From Actinomycetota bacterium (lineage in GTDB: Bacteria > Actinomycetota > Humimicrobiia > Humimicrobiales > Humimicrobiaceae), in NCBI GenBank assembly GCA_016932375.1, contig JAFGDA010000199.1, forward strand, positions 1 to 13,022: a DNA stretch of 13,022 nt, written 5' to 3'. Made by a program: the position numbers and the translations under genes. Under the pieces are notes generated by a model. That model was not told the origin of the DNA. It saw only the letters and a list, made by a program, of their open reading frames with translations, and ran no database searches. Positions 6,201 to 13,022 of this stretch are shown here, in pieces. The first letter of the stretch is position 1; the number at the start of each line of letters is the position of its first letter.

Positions 6201-7609
6201 CAGGCACCGGGTCCTTCCTGATTGTCTTCATCCTTTTTAAATCTTGCAAGATATTTATCCAGGAATTCGTCCCTCACCCTTTTCAGTTCTGCTCTCGGGA
6301 AGACTGAAAGAAGTCTCCATCCAAGGTCAAGGGTCTCTTCAATGGTCCTGTTCTCATATTCACCCTGGGATATATACTGATTTTCAAAATCCTCCGCAAA
6401 CTTATAATATATTTTGTCTATATCGGTAAGGGCTGCCTCGCCAAGTATTACGGCAAGCTCCTGCACTTCCTTCCCCCTTGCGTAGGCTGCATACAGCTGG
6501 TTGAAGGTATCCGCATGGTCTTCCCTGGTCTTGCCTTCCCCGATGCCCTTGTCCTTCAGGCGGGAAAGGGAAGGAAGGACATCCACCGGAGGAGAGATTC
6601 TTTTCTTGTGGAGCGATCTTGAAAGTATTATCTGCCCTTCGGTAATATAGCCGGTAAGGTCCGGGATAGGATGGGTCTTGTCGTCCTCGGGCATGGTCAG
6701 GATGGGTATCTGGGTAATGGATCCTTTCCTGCCCTTGATCCTTCCCGCCCTCTCGTAGATTGTTGCAAGATCTGTATAAAGATATCCGGGGTATCCACGC
6801 CTCCCGGGTATTTCCTTTCTTGCCGCCGATACTTCTTTTAATGCCTCGCAGTAATTGGTCATATCGGTAAGGATGACCAGTACATGCATATCCTTCTCGA
6901 ACGCAAGATATTCGGCACAGGTAAGGCCCACCCTCGGCGTGGCAATCCTTTCGATTGCAGGGTCATCAGCAAGGTTCAGTACAAGAACCGACCTGTTTAT
7001 GGCTCCTGTCTTCTTAAAGTCATTTATAAAATACTGTGATTCTTCAAAGGTTATTCCGATGGCCACGAATACCACGGCAAATTCTTCCTTTTTACCCAGC
7101 ACTGCAGACTGCCTGGCTATCTGTGCTGCTATCCGGTTATGGGGAAGCCCGGATCCTGAAAAGACAGGAAGTTTCTGGCCCCGTACAAGGGTATTCAATC
7201 CGTCTATCGTAGATATGCCTGTCTGTATGAATTCATTGGGATAATCCCTGGCATAAGGATTGATTGGTGAACCATTTATATCCAGGCTCTTCTCTGCGAT
7301 TATCCTGTCATTTTCTGTTTTGGGCTTTCCAAGGCCGGTAAACACTTTCCCAAGAATATCCGGCGAAAGATACATGTGCGCCCCCCTTCCCATAAACCTT
7401 ACCCTGGTATTTTCAAGATCTATTCCCGAAGTCCCTTCAAAAACCTGCACCAGGGCGTGGTCCCTGTCCACTTCAAGTACCCTTCCGTTTCTTATGGATC
7501 CGTCATCCAGCCTTATTTCCACCAGTTCCTCATATTTTGCTCCTTCGACCCCTTCCACAAGAAGCAGCGGACCCGATATACTGATAATACTTCTATACTC
7601 CTTTAACAT
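6200..7609 (-). CDS. ntpB: V-type ATPase subunit B (non-catalytic nucleotide-site subunit)
   Basis: Subunit B alternates with A in the A3B3 head and completes the catalytic sites at the A-B interfaces. Two ATG codons are adjacent (7612 and 7609). I chose the second because GAGGAG then lies 5 nt away rather than 2 nt, and because it gives the family-typical start MLKEYR. The product is 469 residues. Motifs include the GPLLLVEGVEGA N-terminal barrel, the non-canonical P-loop position SGSGLPHN (151-158), which lacks the Walker lysine as in all B subunits, the FEKDMHVLVILTDMTNY segment, EIPGRRGYPGYLYTDLATIYERAG, and PDLTGYITEGQI. It follows ntpA by 14 bp and overlaps ntpD by one base. Confidence 0.96.
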   Translation of the reverse strand: MLKEYRSIISISGPLLLVEGVEGAKYEELVEIRLDDGSIRNGRVLEVDRDHALVQVFEGTSGIDLENTRVRFMGRGAHMYLSPDILGKVFTGLGKPKTENDRIIAEKSLDINGSPINPYARDYPNEFIQTGISTIDGLNTLVRGQKLPVFSGSGLPHNRIAAQIARQSAVLGKKEEFAVVFVAIGITFEESQYFINDFKKTGAINRSVLVLNLADDPAIERIATPRVGLTCAEYLAFEKDMHVLVILTDMTNYCEALKEVSAARKEIPGRRGYPGYLYTDLATIYERAGRIKGRKGSITQIPILTMPEDDKTHPIPDLTGYITEGQIILSRSLHKKRISPPVDVLPSLSRLKDKGIGEGKTREDHADTFNQLYAAYARGKEVQELAVILGEAALTDIDKIYYKFAEDFENQYISQGEYENRTIEETLDLGWRLLSVFPRAELKRVRDEFLDKYLARFKKDEDNQEGPGA

Positions 7610-7623
7610 CATCGCTCCTCTAT

Positions 7624-9390
7624 TTAAGATTTCTCCCCGATCATTGCGGCAAATTGACTATCAATATCTTTTTTTATATCATCTATCTTATTTATTTCTT
7701 CTTTTGGCACATATTTCATCCTTGCTATCCTGTCCCTTACCCCCATCTCTTCTATGTCCCTTATATTAGCTCCCATCCTTAAATGGTCCAGTGCCCGGTT
7801 ATAAAAGTAAATTATAGTATCGATCATCTTATGCTGTTTTTCTATGGAAGAATAAGTGTCTATATCATGAAAAGCATTCTGGTGCAAAAAATCTTCCCTT
7901 AACATCCTTGATGTAAGCATTACAACCCTGTCAGGGCCGGAAAGGGCATCTATTCCTACAAGCCTTACTATTTCCTCAAGTTCGGATTCTTTTTCAAGCA
8001 GCCGCATCGCCTCTGCCTGCAGGTCAAAATAATCTTCAGAAACATTTGCAGTTATGCTTTCCCTTATTACATCATTATAGAGTGAATAGGAATTCAGCCA
8101 TGATATTGCCGGAAAGTGCCTGCTGTAGGCAAGGTTTGCCTCCAGCGACCAGAATACCTTGACCACCCTCAGGGTAGCCTGGACAACCGGGTCGGAAAGG
8201 TCTCCTCCAGGCGGCGAAACTGCACCTATTACGGACAGGGCCCCTGTTCTTTCATCAGCCGAAGACAGGCACTTAACAACCCCGGCTCTTTCATAAAAAG
8301 AAGCCAGCCTTGCCCCCAGATAGGCAGGGTATCCTTCCTCTCCGGGCATCTCTTCCAGCCTTCCTGATATCTCCCTCATTGCCTCTGCCCACCTTGAGGT
8401 GGAGTCAGCCATAAGTGCAACAGAGTATCCCATATCCCTGAAATATTCCGCCATTGTGATACCCGTATATACTGAAGCTTCACGTGCCGCAACCGGCATG
8501 TTGGAGGTATTTGCAATAAGCACAGTCCTCCGCATAAGCGGCACCCCGGATTTTGGATCCACAAGTTCCGGAAATTCCATCAATACGTCAGTCATTTCAT
8601 TTCCCCGTTCGCCGCAGCCTATATATATTATCACCTCAGCATCAACCCATTTCGCAAGCTGGTGCTGTATCACGGTTTTACCGGAACCGAAAGGTCCCGG
8701 AACACAGGCGGTCCCCCCCCTGGCCAGCGGGAAAAACATGTCTATGACTCTCTGGCCGGTGAAAAGCGGGGTATCTGGGTTATACTTCTGCCTGTATGGC
8801 CTTGCCTTTCTTACCGGCCATTTCTGGATCATTGAGATACCGGCCTCTCCTTTTGCAGTATCCACAACCGCTATTATATCCTCCACAGTGAACTGGCCCT
8901 GGCCTATCTTCTTTATGATCCCGCTGATACCGTGCGGTGTCATTATATAATGCTTTATAAGCTCCGTTTCCTGCACCATTCCTATAATGTCCCCTGCTTC
9001 TACCCTGCCGCCTTCTTTTACCAGGGGCATGAAATCCCATTTTTTTTCACGGTCAAGGGCTGCAGCCGACACCCCCCTTGTAATATAGTCGCCGATATTT
9101 TCATAAATAGCATCCAGGGGCCTCTGTATGCCGTCATAAATGGACCCGAGCAACCCAGGGCCCAGTTCTACGGTAAGGGGCTCTCCCTCAGGGTATACCG
9201 GTTCCCCTACACCGATACCTCCCGTCTCTTCATATACCTGTATCGAGGCCAGGTCACCCTTGAATTCTATGATCTCACCCATAAGGTGCATTTCCGAGAC
9301 CTGAACCACATCAAACATCCTTGAGCCGCCCATCTTTTCAGCCACGACAAGAGGGCCTGCAACCCTGACAATTCTTCCAACCTTTTCCAT
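7624..9390 (-). CDS. ntpA: V-type ATPase catalytic subunit A
   Basis: Subunit A hydrolyses (or makes) ATP in the A3B3 head. I chose ATG at 9390, 7 nt after AGGAG, giving MEKVGRIVRVAGPLVVA; an in-frame TTG at 9426 would add 12 residues but has no ribosome binding site. The product is 588 residues, normal for the family. Features in order are the N-terminal barrel, the extra non-homologous region of A subunits (about 100-190), the Walker A motif GPFGSGKT (232-239, Lys238), the catalytic-glutamate motif GERGNE (near 260), MADSTSRWAEAMREISGRLEEMPGEEGYPAYL, and SPPGGDLSDPV. All catalytic motifs are intact. The 57-bp spacer after ntpF contains a GC hairpin. Confidence 0.97.
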   Translation of the reverse strand: MEKVGRIVRVAGPLVVAEKMGGSRMFDVVQVSEMHLMGEIIEFKGDLASIQVYEETGGIGVGEPVYPEGEPLTVELGPGLLGSIYDGIQRPLDAIYENIGDYITRGVSAAALDREKKWDFMPLVKEGGRVEAGDIIGMVQETELIKHYIMTPHGISGIIKKIGQGQFTVEDIIAVVDTAKGEAGISMIQKWPVRKARPYRQKYNPDTPLFTGQRVIDMFFPLARGGTACVPGPFGSGKTVIQHQLAKWVDAEVIIYIGCGERGNEMTDVLMEFPELVDPKSGVPLMRRTVLIANTSNMPVAAREASVYTGITMAEYFRDMGYSVALMADSTSRWAEAMREISGRLEEMPGEEGYPAYLGARLASFYERAGVVKCLSSADERTGALSVIGAVSPPGGDLSDPVVQATLRVVKVFWSLEANLAYSRHFPAISWLNSYSLYNDVIRESITANVSEDYFDLQAEAMRLLEKESELEEIVRLVGIDALSGPDRVVMLTSRMLREDFLHQNAFHDIDTYSSIEKQHKMIDTIIYFYNRALDHLRMGANIRDIEEMGVRDRIARMKYVPKEEINKIDDIKKDIDSQFAAMIGEKS

Positions 9391-9419
9391 TAATATTCTC
9401 CTATCCTTAAACCACCCTT

Positions 9420-9438
9420 CCGGCAATCCTCATGCCGG
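9420..9438 (-). other. Intercistronic hairpin between ntpF and ntpA
   Basis: CCGGC (9420-9424) and GCCGG (9434-9438) form a perfect 5-bp GC stem around a 9-nt loop, located in the 57-bp spacer after the ntpF stop and about 30 nt before the ntpA start. No T run follows in the reading direction, so it is not a terminator. It could affect mRNA processing or stability between the two genes; that is inference. Confidence 0.4.
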
Positions 9439-9447
9439 CCGGGAGTT

Positions 9448-9795
9448 CTATTTTATACCTGTCTTTTCCTCTGCCATAACATCTGCCCCCACAGCCTTAA
9501 TTATGGCCCTACGCAGTTCCCTTATGGCATACTGGCTGGACCTGCCCGGACCCGGTATAACCACTATGGAGGGTGTTATCTTACCGGAATAATACTTTAT
9601 AAGCCGGTCAAGTTTACCGGCTATGGTCTCTGTCATAAATATAATGCTGTAGCCTTCTGATACCAGGGTTTTCAGGTGGTTTTCCATCTCCGGGACATTC
9701 GCGTTACCGGAAACCGGAAAAACATCCACTCCTGCAGATTTGAAAATAAGCATTATGTCCTTTTCGCCAAATGCTGCTATTTTCCCTTTTTCCAT
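9448..9795 (-). CDS. ntpF: V-type ATPase subunit F (central stalk)
   Basis: Subunit F binds subunit D on the rotor (it corresponds to NtpG in Enterococcus hirae naming). The product is 115 residues, normal for the family, and shows the Rossmann-like alternation expected: KIAAFGEKDIMLIFKSAGVDVFPV at the N-terminus, a GYSIIFMTETIA strand and turn, then IVVIPGPGR and a C-terminal helix (AIRELRRAIIKAVG) that contacts D. The assignment rests on size, pattern and position between C and A. The ATG at 9795 lies 7 nt after a weak GGGGA. The start codon sits at the centre of a 14-bp palindrome, TTTTCCATGGAAAA (9788-9801). Confidence 0.88.
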   Translation of the reverse strand: MEKGKIAAFGEKDIMLIFKSAGVDVFPVSGNANVPEMENHLKTLVSEGYSIIFMTETIAGKLDRLIKYYSGKITPSIVVIPGPGRSSQYAIRELRRAIIKAVGADVMAEEKTGIK

Positions 9796-9831
9796 GGAAA
9801 ATCCCCATCTTTATGAACTGCTTTTAATAAC

Positions 9832-10848
9832 CTAATCGAACTTGCATTTTATGCTGTTTTTACTGGTACCATAAAGGATACCGGTAAACAATATATTTAA
9901 ATTTTTAAGTTCTATCTTCTTTAAAAGAAAAAAAACAAATATCTTCTCGAGGTTGGATACTGTGTATTTTATGTTATCGAAATACTGTATGAAAAACAGG
10001 TCCTGGTTCCGTTCGAAAGATGAAAAGCTGCAGTCTGTGCCAAGATGCTGGGTTCCCCTGATTGCAATATCGGCATATATTGTCCTTTCGAGCTCCTTTA
10101 CAAAGAAGTCCATGCTTTCCCTCTCAAATCCCTTTAAAAATTTCAGGGGCAGGAATCCGCCATGATGTAAAAACATGTCAAACCGGATGTCACTTTGCAG
10201 GAACTTATGCCTGTATATGTTATTGATATTCAAGATATCTATATAGTGCCTTATATAATCCGCCATCATCCTCCGCCCTAAAACAGCACAAAGACCAAGG
10301 GTTTTTTCCATAAAATACCTTTCCAGCTCAAGCTCCTTTAACCTGGGAGAATCTTCCCTGCTGAAAATATCCATGCCACGGGTTAAAAGTTTTTCCATGG
10401 TATCATCAATTTCCTTAAAGTTAGCGGCCTTAACGGCCTCCCTGAGCCTGTCATAACTGTATTCAAGAGGAAAATACAGGCCAGATAAATCCCTTTCAAG
10501 AAATAGCGACTTTATAACCACCTTTATATTGTGCAGGTTCTCCTCAAGCATAAGCAGGAATTTCACGGGAAGATCCTGCGGTTTAAGCCTCTGCTGCAGG
10601 AAGTCAAGGATCCTGCTGTATTCTTCGACCATTACCGGTTCAAAACTCAGGGATTTTCCCAGTTCTGACTGGTAACGTCCGTAAACAGTCTCCCCAAGTA
10701 CCCTGAAAAATTCCTCAAGAGTCTCACATTCGAGCATCCTTTCCATCCTGCTTTTTGTAACCAGCTCTATTTCCCTTGCCTTAAGTTCGGCGCTGGTAAA
10801 AAGGTAATAGCTGTCATCGCTGATTTCGTATTCAAGACTCACGGTCAT
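9832..10848 (-). CDS. ntpC: V-type ATPase subunit C (AC39/d-type central stalk cap)
   Basis: Subunit C is the funnel-shaped adaptor that sits on the membrane rotor ring and receives the D-F shaft. The 338-residue, all-helical product has the usual family length. Support comes from the repeated internal pattern of AC39 proteins: an N-terminal helical third with the ENLHNIKVVIKSLFLERDLSGL segment (about 105-125), a similar stretch in the middle (ADYIRHYIDILNINNIYRHKFL), and a C-terminal repeat (NLEKIFVFFLLKKIELKNLNILFTGILYG). The sequence is more diverged than its neighbours, as is usual for this subunit. The ATG at 10848 overlaps the ntpE stop by 4 bp (ATGA). GGGAG lies only 2 nt upstream, so an in-frame GTG at 10842 is an alternative start. 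Confidence 0.9.
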   Translation of the reverse strand: MTVSLEYEISDDSYYLFTSAELKAREIELVTKSRMERMLECETLEEFFRVLGETVYGRYQSELGKSLSFEPVMVEEYSRILDFLQQRLKPQDLPVKFLLMLEENLHNIKVVIKSLFLERDLSGLYFPLEYSYDRLREAVKAANFKEIDDTMEKLLTRGMDIFSREDSPRLKELELERYFMEKTLGLCAVLGRRMMADYIRHYIDILNINNIYRHKFLQSDIRFDMFLHHGGFLPLKFLKGFERESMDFFVKELERTIYADIAIRGTQHLGTDCSFSSFERNQDLFFIQYFDNIKYTVSNLEKIFVFFLLKKIELKNLNILFTGILYGTSKNSIKCKFD

Positions 10849-11426
10849 TTCTCCCTGCCAAACAAAAATGAAGCTATTTCCATTTTGAGGTCCTCAATAT
10901 CCATATCTAAATAACTTTCCGGTGAAAAAAGGAATTCTGCATTTCCATCAATCACTTTTATGCCCCTGTCAAAATCCGGTGTACTGCTGCTTTTTTCTAG
11001 TTCTGCCATAGACGTGATTAAATTGTCATTCAATAAGCTTTCGTGTTTTCCAATGATATATGTACCTTTTTTAATGCCATGGGTTTTGAAGGCCTTCTTC
11101 AGGAATTTTACATACTGTCCGCTATCCAGGCCCGAGAGCTTTCTTTTTGCTTCCTCAATAACACTCTCAACAATTTGAAGTTTCTTTAAAAGTAATTCCT
11201 GGTTAAGTTCCGCCCTGACCCTTGAAAGTTCCCTTTCAAATACTTCACGGTAGCGGCTGGCTGAAAGGGCCCTGCCTTCATCAATTTTTTCAGCTTTTTT
11301 GTTTTCCGCTTCTAAAAGTACCCTGGACGCTTTTTCCTTAGCTTCGCTTATTATATTATCTGCCTGTTCTTTTGCATCATCCAGGACCTTCCTCGAGACA
11401 TTGTCCATCCCTGTAGTGTTGTCCAT
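10845..11426 (-). CDS. ntpE: V-type ATPase subunit E (peripheral stalk)
   Basis: Subunit E forms the peripheral stalk that holds the A3B3 head still against rotor torque. I chose ATG at 11426 (193 residues) because AAGGA then lies 8 nt upstream; an ATG two codons earlier (11432) would be only 2 nt from it. Residues about 10-95 are a long Ala/Glu/Lys/Arg-rich helix (KVLDDAKEQADNIISEAKEKASRVLLEAE region) typical of stalk subunits. The C-terminal domain (about 100-193) contains GIKVIDGNAEFLFSPESYL and a terminal helix ending FLFGREK. In other V-type enzymes E pairs with a small G/H coiled-coil subunit, not found in this window. The gene follows ntpK by 16 bp and overlaps ntpC by 4 bp. Confidence 0.92.
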   Translation of the reverse strand: MDNTTGMDNVSRKVLDDAKEQADNIISEAKEKASRVLLEAENKKAEKIDEGRALSASRYREVFERELSRVRAELNQELLLKKLQIVESVIEEAKRKLSGLDSGQYVKFLKKAFKTHGIKKGTYIIGKHESLLNDNLITSMAELEKSSSTPDFDRGIKVIDGNAEFLFSPESYLDMDIEDLKMEIASFLFGREK

Positions 11427-11442
11427 CTGCATAGTCCTTACC

Positions 11443-11910
11443 TTAACTGAATTTAACTGAATTATTCAGGAAGAATGTTACAAGCAGGCCCAGTACAGCA
11501 TAAGTCTCTACCATTGCTGCATATATTACACCCTTCATTGCTTCTTTGGGCCTCTTGGCTACCAGGTTTACTCCAGCGGCACAAACCCTTCCCTGGTGTA
11601 TACCGGAAAGAAGCCCTGTAAAAGCTATCGGAAGTGCAGCAAATAAGAGCTGCGCACCCTGTGACAGGTCTGTTACTTTTGCGATATTGCCAATAATCAG
11701 GAAGGCAGCAACAAACCCGTAAAAACCCTGGGTCCCGGGAAGCACAACAAGCAAAAAAAGGCTCCCGAACTTTCCCGGGTCTTCAGAAAGAACTCCTGCC
11801 GCTGCCCTTGCAGGGTAGCCTATGCCAATAATGGACCCTATTCCTGCCATTATGGCTGCAAGCCCGGCACCAAAAGCAGCCATTACTACACCTAGAGATA
11901 AATCTGACAT
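11443..11910 (-). CDS. ntpK: V-type ATPase subunit K (membrane rotor ring, Na+-type proteolipid)
   Basis: K subunits form the membrane ring that carries ions past subunit I. The start is ATG at 11910, 4 nt after a perfect AGGAGG; an in-frame ATG at 11937 lacks such a site and would overlap ntpI. The 155-residue product has four transmembrane helices as two fused hairpins (about 8-32, 48-75, 86-112 and 128-150). Only the second hairpin has the ion-binding carboxylate, Glu135 in MVETYAVLG; the first has Gln at the equivalent place (LPGTQG). Leu57, Thr60, Gln61, Gln106 and Glu135 match the Na+ ligands Leu61, Thr64, Gln65, Gln110 and Glu139 of Enterococcus hirae NtpK at a constant offset of four. 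This predicts a Na+-translocating ring. Confidence 0.95.
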   Translation of the reverse strand: MSDLSLGVVMAAFGAGLAAIMAGIGSIIGIGYPARAAAGVLSEDPGKFGSLFLLVVLPGTQGFYGFVAAFLIIGNIAKVTDLSQGAQLLFAALPIAFTGLLSGIHQGRVCAAGVNLVAKRPKEAMKGVIYAAMVETYAVLGLLVTFFLNNSVKFS

Positions 11911-11929
11911 TTTTCCTCCTATGATACTA

Positions 11930-13022
11930 TCAATCAACTATGTTAATATATTTATGTTCTTCTTTTAAGGCTTTAAATGGCCTTCCCCCGCCAACATAGA
12001 ATTTGGAAAAGAATTCCACGTATTGAAGCCTTAAAGTGTGAACAAAACTGCCAATGATGTTAATTCCTATATTAAAAACATGCCCGAATATTAGAATAAC
12101 GACGAGTATAACAATTCCCACAACCGGTACGGATAAAAACTGGAAAGCTATTTTGTTCATCGCAACACCGATCCCGGCAGTTACAAGCCCGAGCGCCATA
12201 AGCCTGATATATGAAAGGAAATCCCCTAAGAATGAAGTCAACCCGTTTACGATGGTAAGATTTAAAAATCCCATAAATATCCTGAATCCCCAGCTTTTTT
12301 GGTCACGGGCCGCAAATAAAATAATGGTCAGGGCTGCTGCGAGTATGGGCCAGACAAGCACACGCGAAATGCCTGCAGGAAAGAGCGGTTTGGAGACCAG
12401 CTGCATGCTTACTGCAATATCTGTTGACAGCAGTATCACTATTATCGAACCGACCATAACTATCCAGGGAAGCCCGTCAAAAAATGCTTCTGCCCAGTTT
12501 CTTCTCCTCAAAGCATCAATAAATTTTATTACAAGGCCGAACATCACATGGACCACCCCCAATGCCAGCGCCAGCCTGAAAAAATTCATTGCCCCATAAT
12601 CTGACCTGACCGGATCCCCGAGTATGGCCAGCTTTGAAAAGAAACTATCCATTCCGAGATAGGAGGGCAGGTCCCCGAACCAGCCGTTAAACAGTGCGCC
12701 TGCAAATATGGTAAATATGGATCCAATGAAAATGAGCATTAAAAACTGCCTTGCGCTTTTCATCCTGAAGGCAAAGATTAGCGTAAGGATAGCCAGGATG
12801 ATCCCGTAACCTGCATCGGTAAGACAGAGGCCAAAAAACATTGCAAAGAAAAGTGATACAAGGGGTGTGGGGTCTATTTCAAAATATCTCGGCACCCCGT
12901 ATAGATTAACGACAATCTCAAATGGCCTGAATAGGGGTTTGTTTTCAAGGATAATGGGTATATCTTCTCCAGGTTCCGGCGCTATCTCCACCACCCTGCT
13001 TGCGCTGAATCTTCCAATAAGC
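11930..13022 (-). CDS. ntpI: V-type ATPase subunit I (membrane stator, a-subunit), N-terminus outside window
   Basis: Subunit I is the stator that makes the two ion half-channels next to the K ring and anchors the peripheral stalk. The frame stays open to the right edge, so the soluble N-terminal half is missing; 363 residues of the C-terminal part are present. They begin in the linker (PRYFEIDPTPLVSLFFAM), which leads into the membrane domain with about seven to eight helices. The family motif SYIRLMALGLV carries the essential arginine (codon 12203-12205) that faces the K-ring carboxylate. The gene ends with the usual GHVFNIGINIIGSFVHTLRLQYVEFFSKFY. A GTG at 12994 is in frame but is not a real start, since the linker continues upstream of it. 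It ends 19 bp before ntpK. Confidence 0.95.
   Translation of the reverse strand, partial: LIGRFSASRVVEIAPEPGEDIPIILENKPLFRPFEIVVNLYGVPRYFEIDPTPLVSLFFAMFFGLCLTDAGYGIILAILTLIFAFRMKSARQFLMLIFIGSIFTIFAGALFNGWFGDLPSYLGMDSFFSKLAILGDPVRSDYGAMNFFRLALALGVVHVMFGLVIKFIDALRRRNWAEAFFDGLPWIVMVGSIIVILLSTDIAVSMQLVSKPLFPAGISRVLVWPILAAALTIILFAARDQKSWGFRIFMGFLNLTIVNGLTSFLGDFLSYIRLMALGLVTAGIGVAMNKIAFQFLSVPVVGIVILVVILIFGHVFNIGINIIGSFVHTLRLQYVEFFSKFYVGGGRPFKALKEEHKYINIVD

Noticed and set aside
6855..7769. Long open frames on the + strand opposite ntpB (129 and 169 codons)
   Set aside because: The real subunit B frame on the minus strand explains them; their Ser/Pro/Leu-rich translations are typical antisense artefacts.
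8399..8950. 183-codon + strand frame opposite ntpA
   Set aside because: It is antisense to the Walker A and GERGNE-coding part of subunit A and has no independent support.
12054..12599. 181-codon + strand frame opposite ntpI
   Set aside because: The Thr/Ile/Pro-rich product is what the antisense of a hydrophobic membrane protein gives; no ribosome binding site or family match.

Overview
This is a bacterial chromosomal segment with AT-rich intergenic gaps, frequent AGG/AGA arginine and ATA isoleucine codons, Shine-Dalgarno-led genes and some GTG/TTG starts. No rRNA, tRNA, transposase, integrase or CRISPR array is visible. The gene set is a V-type ATPase of bacterial ntp order, RpiB-GlyA, an Uma2-family protein and an M23 peptidase. 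It does not fix a phylum; a non-enterobacterial, probably anaerobic or candidate-phylum bacterium is my inference only.

Left part, + strand (1-2888): the 3' part of a short-chain dehydrogenase whose first residues lie outside the window, a probable terminator, and a 408-bp gap holding a candidate promoter and a 13-bp direct repeat. A two-gene operon follows: rpiB (ribose-5-phosphate isomerase B) and glyA (serine hydroxymethyltransferase). The two genes overlap by 11 bp and link pentose phosphates to one-carbon metabolism.

Middle, - strand (3131-5325): two single genes. The first is a fusion of an N-terminal Phd/YefM-like antitoxin domain with a C-terminal Uma2 PD-(D/E)XK nuclease-like domain. 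Its own promoter overlaps a tandem repeat and a TGTACA palindrome, which suggests autoregulation. The second is a secreted coiled-coil M23 murein peptidase of the EnvC type, with its own probable promoter.

Right part, - strand (5580-13022, continuing past the window): a V/A-type ATPase operon read as I-K-E-C-F-A-B-D. A and B form the catalytic hexamer, D and F (with C) the central stalk, E the peripheral stalk, and K and I the membrane ion path. K carries every residue of the Na+ site known from Enterococcus hirae NtpK, at one constant offset, so the enzyme is predicted to move Na+. The second peripheral-stalk subunit (G/H type) is not seen and may lie upstream of I. Genes are tightly packed. 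The notable gap is between F and A, where a GC hairpin sits.

The most distinctive item is the antitoxin-domain/Uma2 fusion with its operator-like promoter region. I saw no large undescribed multi-gene system.
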